Positions 22,062 to 33,000 of a stretch of DNA of 64,000 nucleotides are shown here, piece after piece. The DNA lies in the NCBI GenBank assembly GCA_963281255.1, contig OY725497.1, positions 1,178,001-1,242,000 on the forward strand, in the 5' to 3' direction. The DNA comes from Aphrocallistes beatrix. Its lineage: Eukaryota > Porifera > Hexactinellida > Sceptrulophora > Aphrocallistidae. The position numbers were made by a program, and so were the translations under genes. Numbering within the stretch: position 1 is the stretch's first letter; every line of letters starts with the position of its first letter. The notes under the pieces are model-generated. The model searched no databases, was not told the origin of the DNA, and worked only from the letters and a program-made list of their open reading frames with translations.

Positions 22062-23760
22062 TACAAGTGCGCTTCGCTTGCTTGCGCTGCGCGGCGCGGC
22101 TGGCGGACACTTTGCGTCCGCCGGAGGCGCCCTTTGGGCGCCTGTGATCACCATTGATTAATTATATGGGAATAACATCTCTAAATACGTCTGTCCTACT
22201 GTTATAATCGATATCGCACGAAAAATCACCAAATTTGTCAATTTATAAATTTTTGATGCGAAATAATGACGTCATAACAGAGCGATGAGTCATCATTTTT
22301 TGATGATTGTTGCATCATATGTGAGGTATATTAATATACATCTTATATATTAAAATTTTTTTTTTTTGTGTGTTTGTCCGAATTGATTGAAGAACTGGGA
22401 AGTCGTAGAGGTGTGAAAATTTGCATGTAGGTGTCAAATGATATGACTACGATTAAGTTCTAAGATCTAAGCGAAATTTTTACATCTCTGCAAAAAAAAT
22501 GGAAAACAATTTTTCGCACCTTTTCCATACAAAATAAATGACTACACTATTACAATAGAAATTATTGTACAAGTACGACACTACAATATATCGTCATTGT
22601 TATTAATACTTCAAAGCCACAACTTATGTTTGATATCTTAAATGTATTATAGTGTATGGCAATAAAAAAGATTATCTGCATATTTTCACACCTTTATATA
22701 CATATTTTCACACCATTTGATGAATTTTGAAAATAATGCTAGAGACCAGCTTCCAACGGTTGACATGGGGTTTTCAGGGGTGTAGATTTCGAATATCATA
22801 TTTTCAGATCCATATGATAAATTTTTGTTTACTTTTGTTTACATTAGATACATAAAGTAAACAAACCTCAAAAATCTACTAGAAACTTGCTTCCAACGGA
22901 TGACATGGGGTTTTCAGGGGTGTAGATTCCGAATATTATATTTTCAGATCCATATGATAAATTATTTGTTTACTTTTGTTTACATTAGATACATAAAGTA
23001 AACAAATCTCAAAAATAGGCTAGAAACTTGCTTCCAACGGGTGACATGGGGTTTTCAGGGGTGTAGATTTCGAATATCATATTTTCAGATCCATATGATA
23101 AATTATTTGTTTACTTTTGTTTACATTAGATACATAAAGTAAACAACTCCAAAAATAGGCTAGAAACTTGCTTCCAACGGGTGACATGGTGTTTTCAGGG
23201 GTGTAGATTTCGAATATCATATTTTCAGATCTATATGATAAATTATTTGTTTACTTTTGTTTACATTAGATACATAAAGTAAACAAATCTCAAAAATCTG
23301 CTAGAAACTTGCTTTCAACGGTTGACATGGGGGTTTTAGTGCTGTAGATTTCGAATATTATATTTTCGGATCTATGAGAAATTATTCGTCGACATTGCCT
23401 ACAATATTTATATAAAGGAAAAATTCCAAAATATGTTAGATTGAGTGACTCCAGACGCCCGCAGGGCGACTCTGCGGACACACAGTGTCCGCAAGCCGCG
23501 CAGCGCAAGTAAGCGATGCGCGCTTGTATTCTATTAAAATCTCAGCCTTCTATCGTTATAGTGGAAAAACTGAAATTTCTAATTATAAAAAAGGTGACAA
23601 TGACGTCATAATTCCATGATGAGTCGACATTTTCGTCTGAGCTCAGAACTTAGTGGAGCCATAGCCAAAAGACTCTCACATGCCAAAAATCAGCTTTCTG
23701 TGCCTGGCAGTTTCTTCAATCAATTCGTTACAGATATATATACGTATATAATAGTAAGGA
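22062..23760 (-). mobile_element. family B element, copy iv, split by family A insertion
   Basis: 22062-22341 holds the 3' cassette (acaagtgcgcttcgcttgc...) and one half of family B. 23528-23760 holds the other half, ending in taatagtaagga. Joining the two halves restores the order seen in copies i and ii, so the family A repeat inserted into an existing B element. Confidence 0.7.
22342..23527 (+). mobile_element. family A element with ~140-bp tandem repeats
   Basis: It starts cttatatattaaaa, carries ttgtccgaattgattgaaga, then about five copies of a 140-142 bp unit. The units start at cttccaacggttgacatgg (22749, 22889, 23031, 23171, 23311) and each contains tttacttttgtttaca. It ends with the same hairpin cassette as family B (ctgcggacacacagtgtccgc, gcgcagcgcaagtaagcg...gcgcttgt). 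A three-unit copy lies at 58640-59553. Non-coding. Confidence 0.75.
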
Positions 23761-24049
23761 TATATGCCAAAACGATACATTGTCATACAACTCTTGCATT
23801 GTGTAATCTTCATACTTGATAGCTTTCTCAATCTTGTTCAAGTAACATGACTAATTAGTTCTAAGAAAGATATGAATAACAATTAACTAATGCTCCACTA
23901 CGTAAAGTGTGATGTTAATATTCACAAGTGCAAAAGTTCAATAACTCTGCATATATGTATATACGTAGCCTAAAGCTAGAAGTGAAATTGATAGAATATA
24001 TTCAAGTGATTTCTTTGTAGATGAATTCAAGCTAATATTATAAAGGAGT

Positions 24050-24682
24050 ATGCTGAGAATGAATGTGTTAAGATTGGCAACCACTTGCTTTTTCTCTAAG
24101 ACCACATCTACAGTTTATACCCGATCAGCAGGCCAAACATATATGAAGAACCCATTCAAATTATATTTTCTGCAATCTAAATTAAGAAAACCTGTTCTGA
24201 AAACAATAGCTGCAGTATCAACCATTGAACCGTCTAAATTAGCAGAACTGTACAAAAGTGCAGCTGCTGACTCCAATGTGCAAAGGATTGGCTCAGAGAG
24301 AATAGATCCATATCGGACTCACGCGCTAGGGAGGCGCCTTCTCGGATTCTATTCTGCTGACATTCCTAATCTACTAGACAGTAAGCTCGATACAAAGGGA
24401 ATGAGAGTTATATTTTTGCGAAACCAAAATGGAACATTAGAGTACTACGCCTTTCTACCTGCACATGAATACTCCCTGTTCAAACGTATCGTAGAGAGAG
24501 CTACTATATATCCCTGGGAGAGTGTGTATTTCTTTGAACTATACAATATGTACACATTTAGCCCATATAGCAAAGAGAAACAATGGGATTTCCTACTGAG
24601 GATATGCAGGAATATTAAATTTAATGATCAAATCATTCAATTCCTGGAAAACCTGACTTCCATACCCTCATCAAATCTCTAA
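24050..24682 (+). CDS. unknown protein, probably mitochondrial
   Basis: An intronless 210-residue frame from ATG at 24050 to TAA at 24680-24682. The first 50 residues are rich in Arg, Lys, Ser and Thr with hardly any acidic residue (MLRMNVLRLATTCFF...), as in mitochondrial presequences. Residues 60-140 include DSNVQRIGSERIDPYRTHAL and a probable folded core with FYSADIPNLLD and MRVIFLRNQNGTLEYYAFLP. The C-terminal third is aromatic (IYPWESVYFFELYNMYTFSP). No domain was recognised. Even composition, length and the gene-rich setting argue for a real gene. It might be a small mitochondrial factor, but this is a guess from the N-terminus only. Confidence 0.65.
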   Translation: MLRMNVLRLATTCFFSKTTSTVYTRSAGQTYMKNPFKLYFLQSKLRKPVLKTIAAVSTIEPSKLAELYKSAAADSNVQRIGSERIDPYRTHALGRRLLGFYSADIPNLLDSKLDTKGMRVIFLRNQNGTLEYYAFLPAHEYSLFKRIVERATIYPWESVYFFELYNMYTFSPYSKEKQWDFLLRICRNIKFNDQIIQFLENLTSIPSSNL

Positions 24683-25118
24683 TATAATTATTTTTGAGCT
24701 TAATTAATGCAATGCATTCTTTATACATAAGACAGGATTAAATAATTGAGACATTATAAACTCTTGTAAATATTGTACGTACTAGAATTGATCATTTATT
24801 CCAGGAGTACTTAACCGGGAGAGGGATTTATTTATCAAATTATGTTAAATATAAAGTGTCTCATCTGGACACGAAGTGTAACACAACGGAAAAACCCCCC
24901 GACTATTTTTAAAGGCGATACTACGTACTTAAACACAATGTTTACATAGGCCTACAAAAAACCCAACTTCGACTGTACTTGTATCTCAAATGAATAAGAA
25001 TAAATCAAGCAATCGTATTTGTGCATCATGTTAATAAGAACAAAATAATAGTGTCGCGTAATAGTGTAAAATTCATCAAACAAATGTTTAGAAATGGAAG
25101 AAAGTACTAATGTGATGG
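24683..25118. other. convergent intergenic spacer
   Basis: Between the 3' ends of two convergent genes. No feature seen beyond presumed 3' untranslated sequence. Confidence 0.5.
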
Positions 25119-25697
25119 TTATTTTGCTTCCTTTTCTTCAATCTTGAGTGCATCTAGTTTTTCACTCACATCTTTTTCACCATTCAGTGAATTTACAACT
25201 TCCAAGAATTTTTCTTTAAAGAAGTTGGTGTGATCGACGGATTCAAATCTCATGCATAAGGTCTCTGGGTTAGGAGAACCATCCGAATAGTCCCCAGGCG
25301 TCTTCCAGATCAAGGCTCGATCGTTTCCGATAATCGGCTTGAGCTCCATCTCCTTTGTGATGAAATGATTAGCACAGATTTTCAGAGTTTTATCTCTCCT
25401 CATCACAACCCTAACTTTATTCGTTTTTTGGTGTTGTAGCAATTTGACCACCCCCACCCCTTTTTCCTTCCACTCAGCACTCTCATCTTCTTCAAGGGGC
25501 ATATGGAACCTGTAAAGTTTCGCGCGAAGCAACAAAATTTCTATCTCATCCTCTTCTAATGTCTTGACTTCTAACTCGGGTAGAGTTATTAGAGGTTCAA
25601 ATACAGCTGTTGAGGGGTATTCTCCTTCTTTGGGAGAGGGCTTCTTATCAATAGCTGGACTATTTGATAATTCTTGTTTCGATTCAGAATCCGACAT
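25119..25697 (-). CDS. RANBP1: Ran-binding protein 1
   Basis: RanBP1 binds Ran-GTP in the cytoplasm and, with RanGAP, promotes GTP hydrolysis and release of export complexes. The 192-residue protein has an acidic N-terminus, then the Ran-binding domain from about residue 32 to 165: FEPLITLPELEVKTLEEDE, ILLLRAKLYRFHMP, EWKEKGVGVVKLLQH, VRVVMRRDKTLKICANHFIT, and the conserved tryptophan in ALIWKTPGDYSDG. The C-terminal EKLDALKIEEKEAK is charged and helical as in other members. Length is close to the usual ~200 aa. It is encoded in one exon. Start: the only Met upstream of the domain, in an MSDSESK context. Confidence 0.96.
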   Translation of the reverse strand: MSDSESKQELSNSPAIDKKPSPKEGEYPSTAVFEPLITLPELEVKTLEEDEIEILLLRAKLYRFHMPLEEDESAEWKEKGVGVVKLLQHQKTNKVRVVMRRDKTLKICANHFITKEMELKPIIGNDRALIWKTPGDYSDGSPNPETLCMRFESVDHTNFFKEKFLEVVNSLNGEKDVSEKLDALKIEEKEAK

Positions 25698-26300
25698 TTG
25701 GAGAAAGTATAATTATGCTAGATTATGTCAGAAAATGCACCAAACATGAGACGTACAGTACAGTACAGTACACCTATCTGAAAAGAAAACACAGACGTGA
25801 GTGTGCTTCTACATTATGTTGCGTCGCCAACCCAATAATATGAAAACACCCTCCCACCCCATGAGGTATTTTTCCCCACCTTGAATATCAATCATATGTC
25901 TACTTCAATATCTTTTTATCTGAAAGATATTAAACTTCGAATATTAAATTTCAGCAATGCAAACTCTGCAAACACAAAGATTGATTAATTTTAATTTTTT
26001 AGTCGCATCATCATGACGTAAGCATTATGATGTTTGTATAATATCATAAAGAGACCCATACTGAACATTATATTAATCACAAGTTATATTCAATCTCAAG
26101 GTAATGATGAACTGTAAATAACAAAGCGGCCCGATGCCAGATAGAATTGGTACTGAAGTAGGTTTTAGATGAGGTCACTATCTAGCTTTGATATGAAGAT
26201 GGATGGACTTGAATAGTTTTCTAGTTATATGCGAAAGAATGAAATCACAAAATGTTGGGTAATCATGCTGATTTTAGCATGTATTGAAATCGTAGGGTTT
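25698..26300. other. upstream region of RANBP1, no other gene
   Basis: Contains a short gtacagtacagtacagtac direct repeat at 25752-25771. Otherwise AT-rich with no recognised feature. Confidence 0.4.
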
Positions 26301-26419
26301 GGTCATGGCCTATGTATTACACGGCCGTGTATATCACCGAGAAGGCCAGTTTTTACACTGTTCAAATTTTAATTATACTTATAAATCAAAACCGTTTACG
26401 ATAGACCTTTAAAATGTAT

Positions 26420-27178
26420 TATTACCATATTATCTCCTTCAGCGATGGAATCTTCACCTTCACTTGGATCACTGTCTAGATGCAATGCACTCTTCCCGGG
26501 AATTGCACTGAGTAAGTTGGATTTAATCTTCTTTACACCAGATTTGCTTTTGCATACTCTTCTATCTTTCGCGGACCACCGGGGGCCACCACTGCTCAAA
26601 TGCCTTGGCTTCATACCCCTTTTGGAGCTTCCAGGAGTATCGCCGTTATTAGTTGACCAAACGTCAATAGACTTCGGTATTTGTTCTTAATTCTATTTTG
26701 AGCAGAGAACACTCGCTCTGCGGCTGCAGAACTAGCTGGCAAACAACTAGCAATATCCACCAACTTCCACCAACAGTGGCCTCTATTTCCCGAAATTTCA
26801 TTTTAGAAAATCCACGCAAGGAACACCCCTTTACAGCGGTAAATGTAATCGTCCTGTCCAGGTTCAATGTACCTGTGCTGCCCTTGGGTGTGTCCTTGTT
26901 GATCAGTGAAGCTTTCTCTACTTCCATATTCGGACAGAGCTTATAGTCATCACTTGTCTTCGAGCAGAACATTTCAAATATAGAGCTAATGAAAAGTAAT
27001 AATTCTGAAAAAAGAGCTCATAGGCAGGAACGATGAGAATTTTAGGGTAAAATGTAACCGATTTATACCTAACTGACCCTTTCCGCAAGAAAATATGCTT
27101 TGAAGTATTTGAGTACCCAGATTTCCTGATGCACACCCCGTCAGAAGTCGTGCCCCCCAAAAATTAGAGGGAACACTG
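26420..27178 (-). pseudogene. dead hAT transposase, C-terminal part
   Basis: Across frames the minus strand reads MKFREIEATVGGSWW, then VDIASCLPASSAAAERVFSA, QNRIKNKYRSLLTFGQLITA and ILLEAPKG. This is the C-terminal dimerisation block of hAT transposases (SSAAAERVFS motif). A frame change after GGSWW and a stop after PKG show inactivation. The right terminus at 27178, read inward, is cagtgttccctctaattttt, a well-known hAT end. Confidence 0.75.
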
Positions 27179-27182
27179 ATAG

Positions 27183-27688
27183 GAAGGCCTTATTCCAAAA
27201 ATCTGAAAATCTTAATTGGAATGTCTATGCATTCCTAAGTTGCTATGGAAAAAATGAGAGCGAAACGAGGTCTTTTCGTAAGGAATCGTGATAAGAACAA
27301 AGTGAAAGTGAGCATTTTCTCTTTAAAAATTGTATGTTTAAGCCATAACTAAAAAGATATAGATCGTAGACACTAAAAGATTATACCATTCAATCCGCAG
27401 CTATTACTTCCTTTATGATGATAATAATTTCACGTGTTTATTTTCAATATTCTGAGTTATCTAGGATTTTATCACGATTATAGAGAGTAATGAGATGTTA
27501 CAAAGTCCTAGATAACTCAGAGAATATTGAAGATAAACACGTGAACAGTATTATTATCAAATAGGAAACAGTAGATTTCGGATTGAATGATATAATTTCT
27601 CAATGTCTACGATCTATATTTTTGAGTTATGGCTTAAACATTCCAATTAAGATTTTTTGATTTTTTGGATTAAGGCCTCCCTATTGTT
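27183..27688. mobile_element. fold-back element, ~505 bp hairpin
   Basis: aggccttattccaaaaatct at the left is mirrored by ttttttggattaaggcct at the right. Longer internal arms pair over about 150 bp (gtttaagccataactaaaaa / ttgagttatggcttaaac; cacgtgtttattttcaatat / atattgaagataaacacgtg; gagttatctaggatttt / gtcctagataactcag). Almost the whole element folds on itself. No coding potential. Confidence 0.85.
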
Positions 27689-28022
27689 GTTCCATCAAAA
27701 ATTCAAATGCAGATAACGAAGTTTGAAATGAGCTAGAACGGCAGCATTTTTCGCTCTAAAAAGGGCCTATTGGGCAATCACATGATGACATACGTATCAA
27801 ATTTTTGACAGATGAATTACATAATACATACCTGATATGATGTTTGTACAAGTATATGGTAATAATATATTTCAAAGGTCTATCGTATACGGTTTTTGAT
27901 TTATAGGTATAATTAAACTTTGAACAGTGTTAAAACTGATCTTCTATCTTTCCGGCCTTCTCGGTGACATACACGGCCGTGTATTAAGTAGGCCATGGTT
28001 TGGTGCATATGATATCTACATA

Positions 28023-28196
28023 CAGTAGACTCTCGTTAGTACGAACACGGATAAGACGTAACTCCGGATAAGAAGTACACTTTTAAAATCCCCTACATAC
28101 CAAAGTACATACAAAATACTTTGGTTAGTACGAACTCCGGATAAGACGTACATATTTTGATGGTCCCTTGGTGTACGTACTAACGAGAGTCGACTG
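28023..28196. mobile_element. 174-bp Tc/pogo-type MITE, TA target
   Basis: cagtagactctcgttagtac and gtactaacgagagtcgactg are near-perfect inverted ends with TA on both sides. The subterminal ggataagacgta and ttagtacgaac words repeat in both orientations. No transposase. Confidence 0.88.
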
Positions 28197-28534
28197 TATA
28201 TAGTTATACTATCACAAAAAATAATCATCTGTCCGTCATTATATTTTCTCCTATCAAATTAGTATTGTAGCTTTGCTAAAATACTAATTGTATATAAGAA
28301 GCACAATAATAATAATTACTAATAAAAACGAAGGGGATTAAATAAAAAAGGTAAATAAAATAATAAAATTGTTCCATCCCAAGTTTGATCCCCACTCAGA
28401 CTGATCGATGAGCAGCGTTTTCCCCAAAGTGCACACGTAAATAACTCGCTTTCTAATAAAAAGTTGAGATATTTCAATAAGTGCATTCATACGTTTGGAA
28501 AACTCAAAACCATGCGAATGCTGGATCATTTGGG

Positions 28535-28718
28535 GATGTATTTATATTCGTTAATAACATGAACCCATTTAAAATGAATTTTCGATAGGTATAGCATAGA
28601 AAAGGAAAAACGGACATAATCGATCCTATTGAGTTCAACTGTTTCTTAATTTACGAAATTCTAGAGAATAACTCACTATAAAACTAATAATCATGTTATT
28701 AACGAATATAAATACATC
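28535..28718. mobile_element. MITE with 28-bp near-perfect inverted ends
   Basis: gatgtatttatattcgttaa...aacatga at 28535-28562 is the exact inverse of tcatgttattaacgaatata...catc at 28691-28718. The centre is 130 bp of unique sequence. No flanking duplication was established. 28719-29108 shows nothing else before the 3' end of TMEM65. Confidence 0.8.
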
Positions 28719-29108
28719 TTCAAAGTATCTAGTTTTGTTGATATCAATCAATTAAACCCTACCTGTGCATGGTTTTTAGTTCTCCAAACGTCGGGATTAC
28801 GAACTAGATGAATGCGCGACCGTTCAAAGCTGTTGAAATCTTTCAAAATTCTACACATTAACTTAATACATCATTTGGTATAATATATAATGAGTTATGG
28901 TGCATTTAAACATTTGGTTGATTGTTGCGCCACCTCTCAGTTCATACTCGATAGAAAGACGGAAATATACGTATTCAACCAATCTTTCAATTTTTTGCAT
29001 TCGGCATTTGTCTTTCGAAATGTGAATTTTACAATTTTAATAGTTATACAAATGTAGAAATTTAAATTCATCTAGAATCCAGGTCATAATATAATATAAA
29101 ATTATCTA

Positions 29109-29795
29109 TTAGTCCTGATTTAACAACTCTTTATCTTTACTTGATGGTTTACTAAATAATAATGGGAACATTCCTAAGGTGCACCCAATCATTATTCCTA
29201 AACATCTCCCCCACAACACAGCGTATTTAGTAACTTTGAGTTTGGCTTGTGAAGCCGTGATATCGAGAATCGGAAAGCCCATTTGAATCAACACATTCTC
29301 TACTCTGTCTGCTATACCGACACTGAACATGTCAGCAAGGATGTTGCCAAGAGCTGCAGCTGTCATCGTACCAATCCCAAGTGCCATTCGGATGATGAGA
29401 CTTTCAATGTAATTTCCTGATACGATCATTATGAAGTTGTCCAGGAAGCCAAATACTATAAAAGGGAGCGCCGCTTGTATTCCTACCCTCCTGAGCTGCG
29501 CCCTGGTCGGGGGGCCTTCCTCGCCACCTGTTTGCTCCCAAGGAATGTCATGAATCTTTCTGTTTTTATGCAATGACTCAATGATAAGATCTTGTTCATG
29601 CTTACTCCAAGAACGGACGATGTTGATTGCATCTTTCTTCGATCTGATTTCAAGGTTAGAAGGAAGAGGGTATTGTTGCTTCTTCTTGAAAGGATAAGAT
29701 GTCTTAGTTCTAATGCAGGACTGTATTATTCTATACTGAAATAATTTTACATTTTTTGAACAAGAATGACACAGCCTTGGATGTTGTAAGAACAT
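29109..29795 (-). CDS. TMEM65: TMEM65 family, mitochondrial inner-membrane protein
   Basis: A single-exon 228-residue protein. Residues 1-60 are Arg/Lys/Ser-rich with Cys, fitting a mitochondrial presequence. Residues 60-100 form a helical soluble part (SKHEQDLIIESLHK). From about 104 three hydrophobic segments follow: QAALPFIVFGFLDNFIMIVSG, ALGIGTMTAAALGNILADMF and GRCLGIMIGCTLGMFPLLF. The FGFLDN, TMTAAALGN.L.D and GCTLGMFPL motifs are the hallmarks of TMEM65, which acts in mitochondrial ion (sodium-calcium) handling and cardiac function in vertebrates. Length agrees with the family. The start is the first Met; the frame is closed upstream. Confidence 0.92.
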   Translation of the reverse strand: MFLQHPRLCHSCSKNVKLFQYRIIQSCIRTKTSYPFKKKQQYPLPSNLEIRSKKDAINIVRSWSKHEQDLIIESLHKNRKIHDIPWEQTGGEEGPPTRAQLRRVGIQAALPFIVFGFLDNFIMIVSGNYIESLIIRMALGIGTMTAAALGNILADMFSVGIADRVENVLIQMGFPILDITASQAKLKVTKYAVLWGRCLGIMIGCTLGMFPLLFSKPSSKDKELLNQD

Positions 29796-30087
29796 TGAGT
29801 GGTGCGCAAACAGCTAAACACAAAATAAGGCAATTGTCTGATAAATTAATCAATAAAATTACTCTCTACCCTGATCGAAAGCAATTTTTGCATAGAATGG
29901 ATATACGTGTACGTATGTATAATATAGGCACTTATTTTTGTGTGTTATAGTAAAATTCTGATTTGAGAGCACTAACTTATTATAGAATTGTGAACATCTG
30001 TAAAAGAACTATCCCCTGATTTCCATTGCATAGTGATTAATATCTCTCAAAAATAATCACAAAATTAACCTACAAATCGGGTGAATA

Positions 30088-33000
30088 TTAAAAATATTGC
30101 TGAATTGAGTCCCCTAGGATGGATTCTATGGTGGAGATAACTACTTGGCACTGCTGCTCCACCTCCACTGATTCGTCCTCAAGAAGTTCCGCGAGGTAGG
30201 GAACTACGTCTGGCAACACTTGCAGGAATTCACTCCCCAGCTGCTTGAAGAGAGCGTCCAGTGCGAGTAGGGAGGCGAATCTCACACGAGGAGACGAGCT
30301 CTTTGAAATGATCAGAACTTCGACAGTGAGTTCCTTCCACATACCGTCTTGCTCTGCGCGAGCTGCGAACTGCAAGAGACAAGGAATGAAGTGAGTGGTG
30401 ACTCGATTCTGGAACTCGTCATTGCCTCCTAAGGTGTTGGTGAGCTGAGAGATGAGAGGATGTTTCAACAAATCGAAATACTCTCGTGTCAGAATCTGCT
30501 CCTGATCGAATTTGAGACAATTCTCCAGACAATTGAGTACGTGAGTTAATAAGACACATGAGCTACTGGTCTCGTTGTGGAACAGTTGATCTTCTGTTTC
30601 AGTCTCCAAATGTGTTCTATTCAACACCTCTACCACGTTCTCTACGAAATATATCAAGTAGATAGAGAAAATAGACTTCAGCTTGTTTGCTAGCTTGCAT
30701 GAGAGTAAGTAGAAAGGGATCAGTCTCTCTTTAGGAGAGTCTTCGTTAGTCCCCCACTCCCTCAACTGCAGGTACAAAGACTTGAATGCTCTCTCTGACA
30801 GCTTCAGTATAAAGTTAATATATACGCTAGAACAGGCCTCTTCAATGCGAGAGATCACAGCCTCTTCTTCGCCACCGTTCACACTTCTGAAATCAAATGT
30901 CTGTAGCAGTAACTCGTGCAGAGAGCTGTGGGAAGCTGATAGATCGGACTTATTTACATGTAAGAGACTCTCCCCTAGGATAGAGAGCAGATGCGAGAGG
31001 TGTGGAATGTTGTTCTTATTATTTTCAAAATCTGTCATCACTTTCTGTACATTGGAGAGTATAATTCTGAATGACACTTGTGTACCAATGCAGGACCTCA
31101 TCCCCTCCAGCATCCCACTCACTCTGTCAGATCGATGTGACTGTTCTTCTACTGAAATAGACACCAGGTCTGGAAGGTAGGGACTCAGGAAGTTAGAAAT
31201 ATGCTGCAGCAGTTGTGAGAACACAGAGAGACAGCCATGGGCGAGAGAATCATCTGAAACATCAATCAAGGAAGTTCTATATTTCTGGATGAGGTAGGGG
31301 ATGAGTTGAGGGAGGTGAGGTAGGAACTGTATTTTGAGAATCGCGACGAGTTCCGAAAGGAGCAGCAACTGTTCCCCCAGCACCACACTGTCTCTGTGAT
31401 TGTTACAGAGAATCTTCAGCAGTCTCTTCACGGGCTTATGCAGTAGGTCCGCACAGCTGGGTCCTAGCACGCGTACGATAAGAGTGAGGGATTGGACAGC
31501 TGATTTCCTACCGACCTCTGTATTCTGCTCGGAAGAAGACCATTTCAGGAGGAAAGAAGATAATTCAATAAACTGAGTCAAAGATTCCAACTCACTGCTC
31601 TCATTCCATCCATTCAATCTTCGATGTAGCAAATGTAACAACTTGTCCACTGTTATAGGTTCAAATTGGTCAGAAATCTGTTTGATGAACTCCACAAGAC
31701 GTTCCTTTGCTAAGAAAGTTAGAATGGAATTGAGGAGTTTTAGCTCAGCACTTTCTACTTCATCTCCTACCACCCTCTCAATGTGAGTCAGTCCTCTCTC
31801 AATCATGCTGACGAGATAGCCGTCCACCTCGACACCTGCACTCCTCGCAGCTGTGACTCTCTTCGCGAAATGTTTATTGCTGATGTAATTCTTCTGAAAC
31901 TCAATCATCTGCACAGACAGGTCCTGGATGCTCTGAGGAGGCAGGTCTTCTGAAATTCCGGTCTCGTCGGGATCTCCTGCTCCATTTTCACATCCTTTCT
32001 CTTCAGTTCCGGCGACACAATCCAAGAATCTCATCATATCAACAAAAGTAGAAATCTGTATTTCTAATTCGAAGTTCGCTAACAGAGAACGGGCAAAAGC
32101 TCTCAATTTGGTGGTTTTATCTTTCTGGTCTGAGAGTATAAGTAAGATGACCAGCAGATACAAGTACTGCTTGGGCCCGATCACAGTGACCAGATGCACG
32201 AACAGTGTGATACGCCTGTGCGTGGGGATGTGAGGGTAGGCGTCTACGAACACTTGCAGCACTGCCCTGACCAGATTGAGTACCGGCTGGTTCACACCTT
32301 CCACGTTGATCAGGGGAGGGATCAGTGCTTCAATGGCATGGATTATAACTTGAAAAGAGTATCCGTCATCGTTACGAGCTATGTTCGTGCCCATGAACGT
32401 GAATATCGGCATTATGCTGTGGATGATGCGGTCTGGCATTAGCCTCGCAGCTTCTGACAGCAGAATGTAGCCCTGCACTTGCACGTGAACGTCCAGTGAG
32501 CTCTGGATCGTGCGAATTATCTGCAATACGTCGAAGGTAGACTCGAAAAGAGGGAGCTTGGAAGGAGACACAGACTGCAAGGCTTTGGTCATCAGAGATA
32601 GGAGAAGGTTGTTGTTATATTCGAGCGTTTCCTGGTCGGCAGTGCCAGCCCACTCCTGCAGCAGAGCGAGGATGTGGAAGTAGAGCGGAATTAGAGACTC
32701 GAGGGTAGAGAGCTGGCATTCTAAGAGAACCTCGAACACCCTGGACAAGACGCTGCTAATATGCTCAGGGACTAATTTGGACTCTGTCGAATTCCGTCCT
32801 CGCTTCTTTTTCTTTCTTACAGGAAAACAATTGATTGTGGCCTCACTCTGTTTCAGCTCTATTCCTAGGTTTTGTTGCAGTATATAACCGATGTGCGTGG
32901 AATTCAGTGTAAAATTAGAAAGAGTTTCCCGCGTGGTTACCACAGTAGAATCTAGATACTCGTTAGTTTCGTCTATTAGGATGTGGAAGAGCAGTGATAC

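Larger units (their letters stand above)
26301..28001. mobile_element. large element bounded by ~130-bp inverted repeats
   Basis: The left arm (about 26301-26430: cacggccgtgtatatcaccg, agaaggcc, ataaatcaaaaccgttta) returns inverted at about 27855-28001 (tacggtttttgatttatagg, ggccttctcggtgacataca, cggccgtgtattaagtagg). The arms enclose a hAT transposase remnant and a fold-back element, so this is either one composite element or an old element that took two later insertions. Confidence 0.65.

Noticed and set aside
22749-23400. Regular repeats considered as a CRISPR array
   Set aside because: Unit is 140 bp and the units are similar along their whole length without distinct spacers; this is a eukaryotic tandem repeat inside family A.
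26445-26946. Plus-strand frames over the hAT remnant
   Set aside because: Antisense to the recognised transposase words; no independent support.
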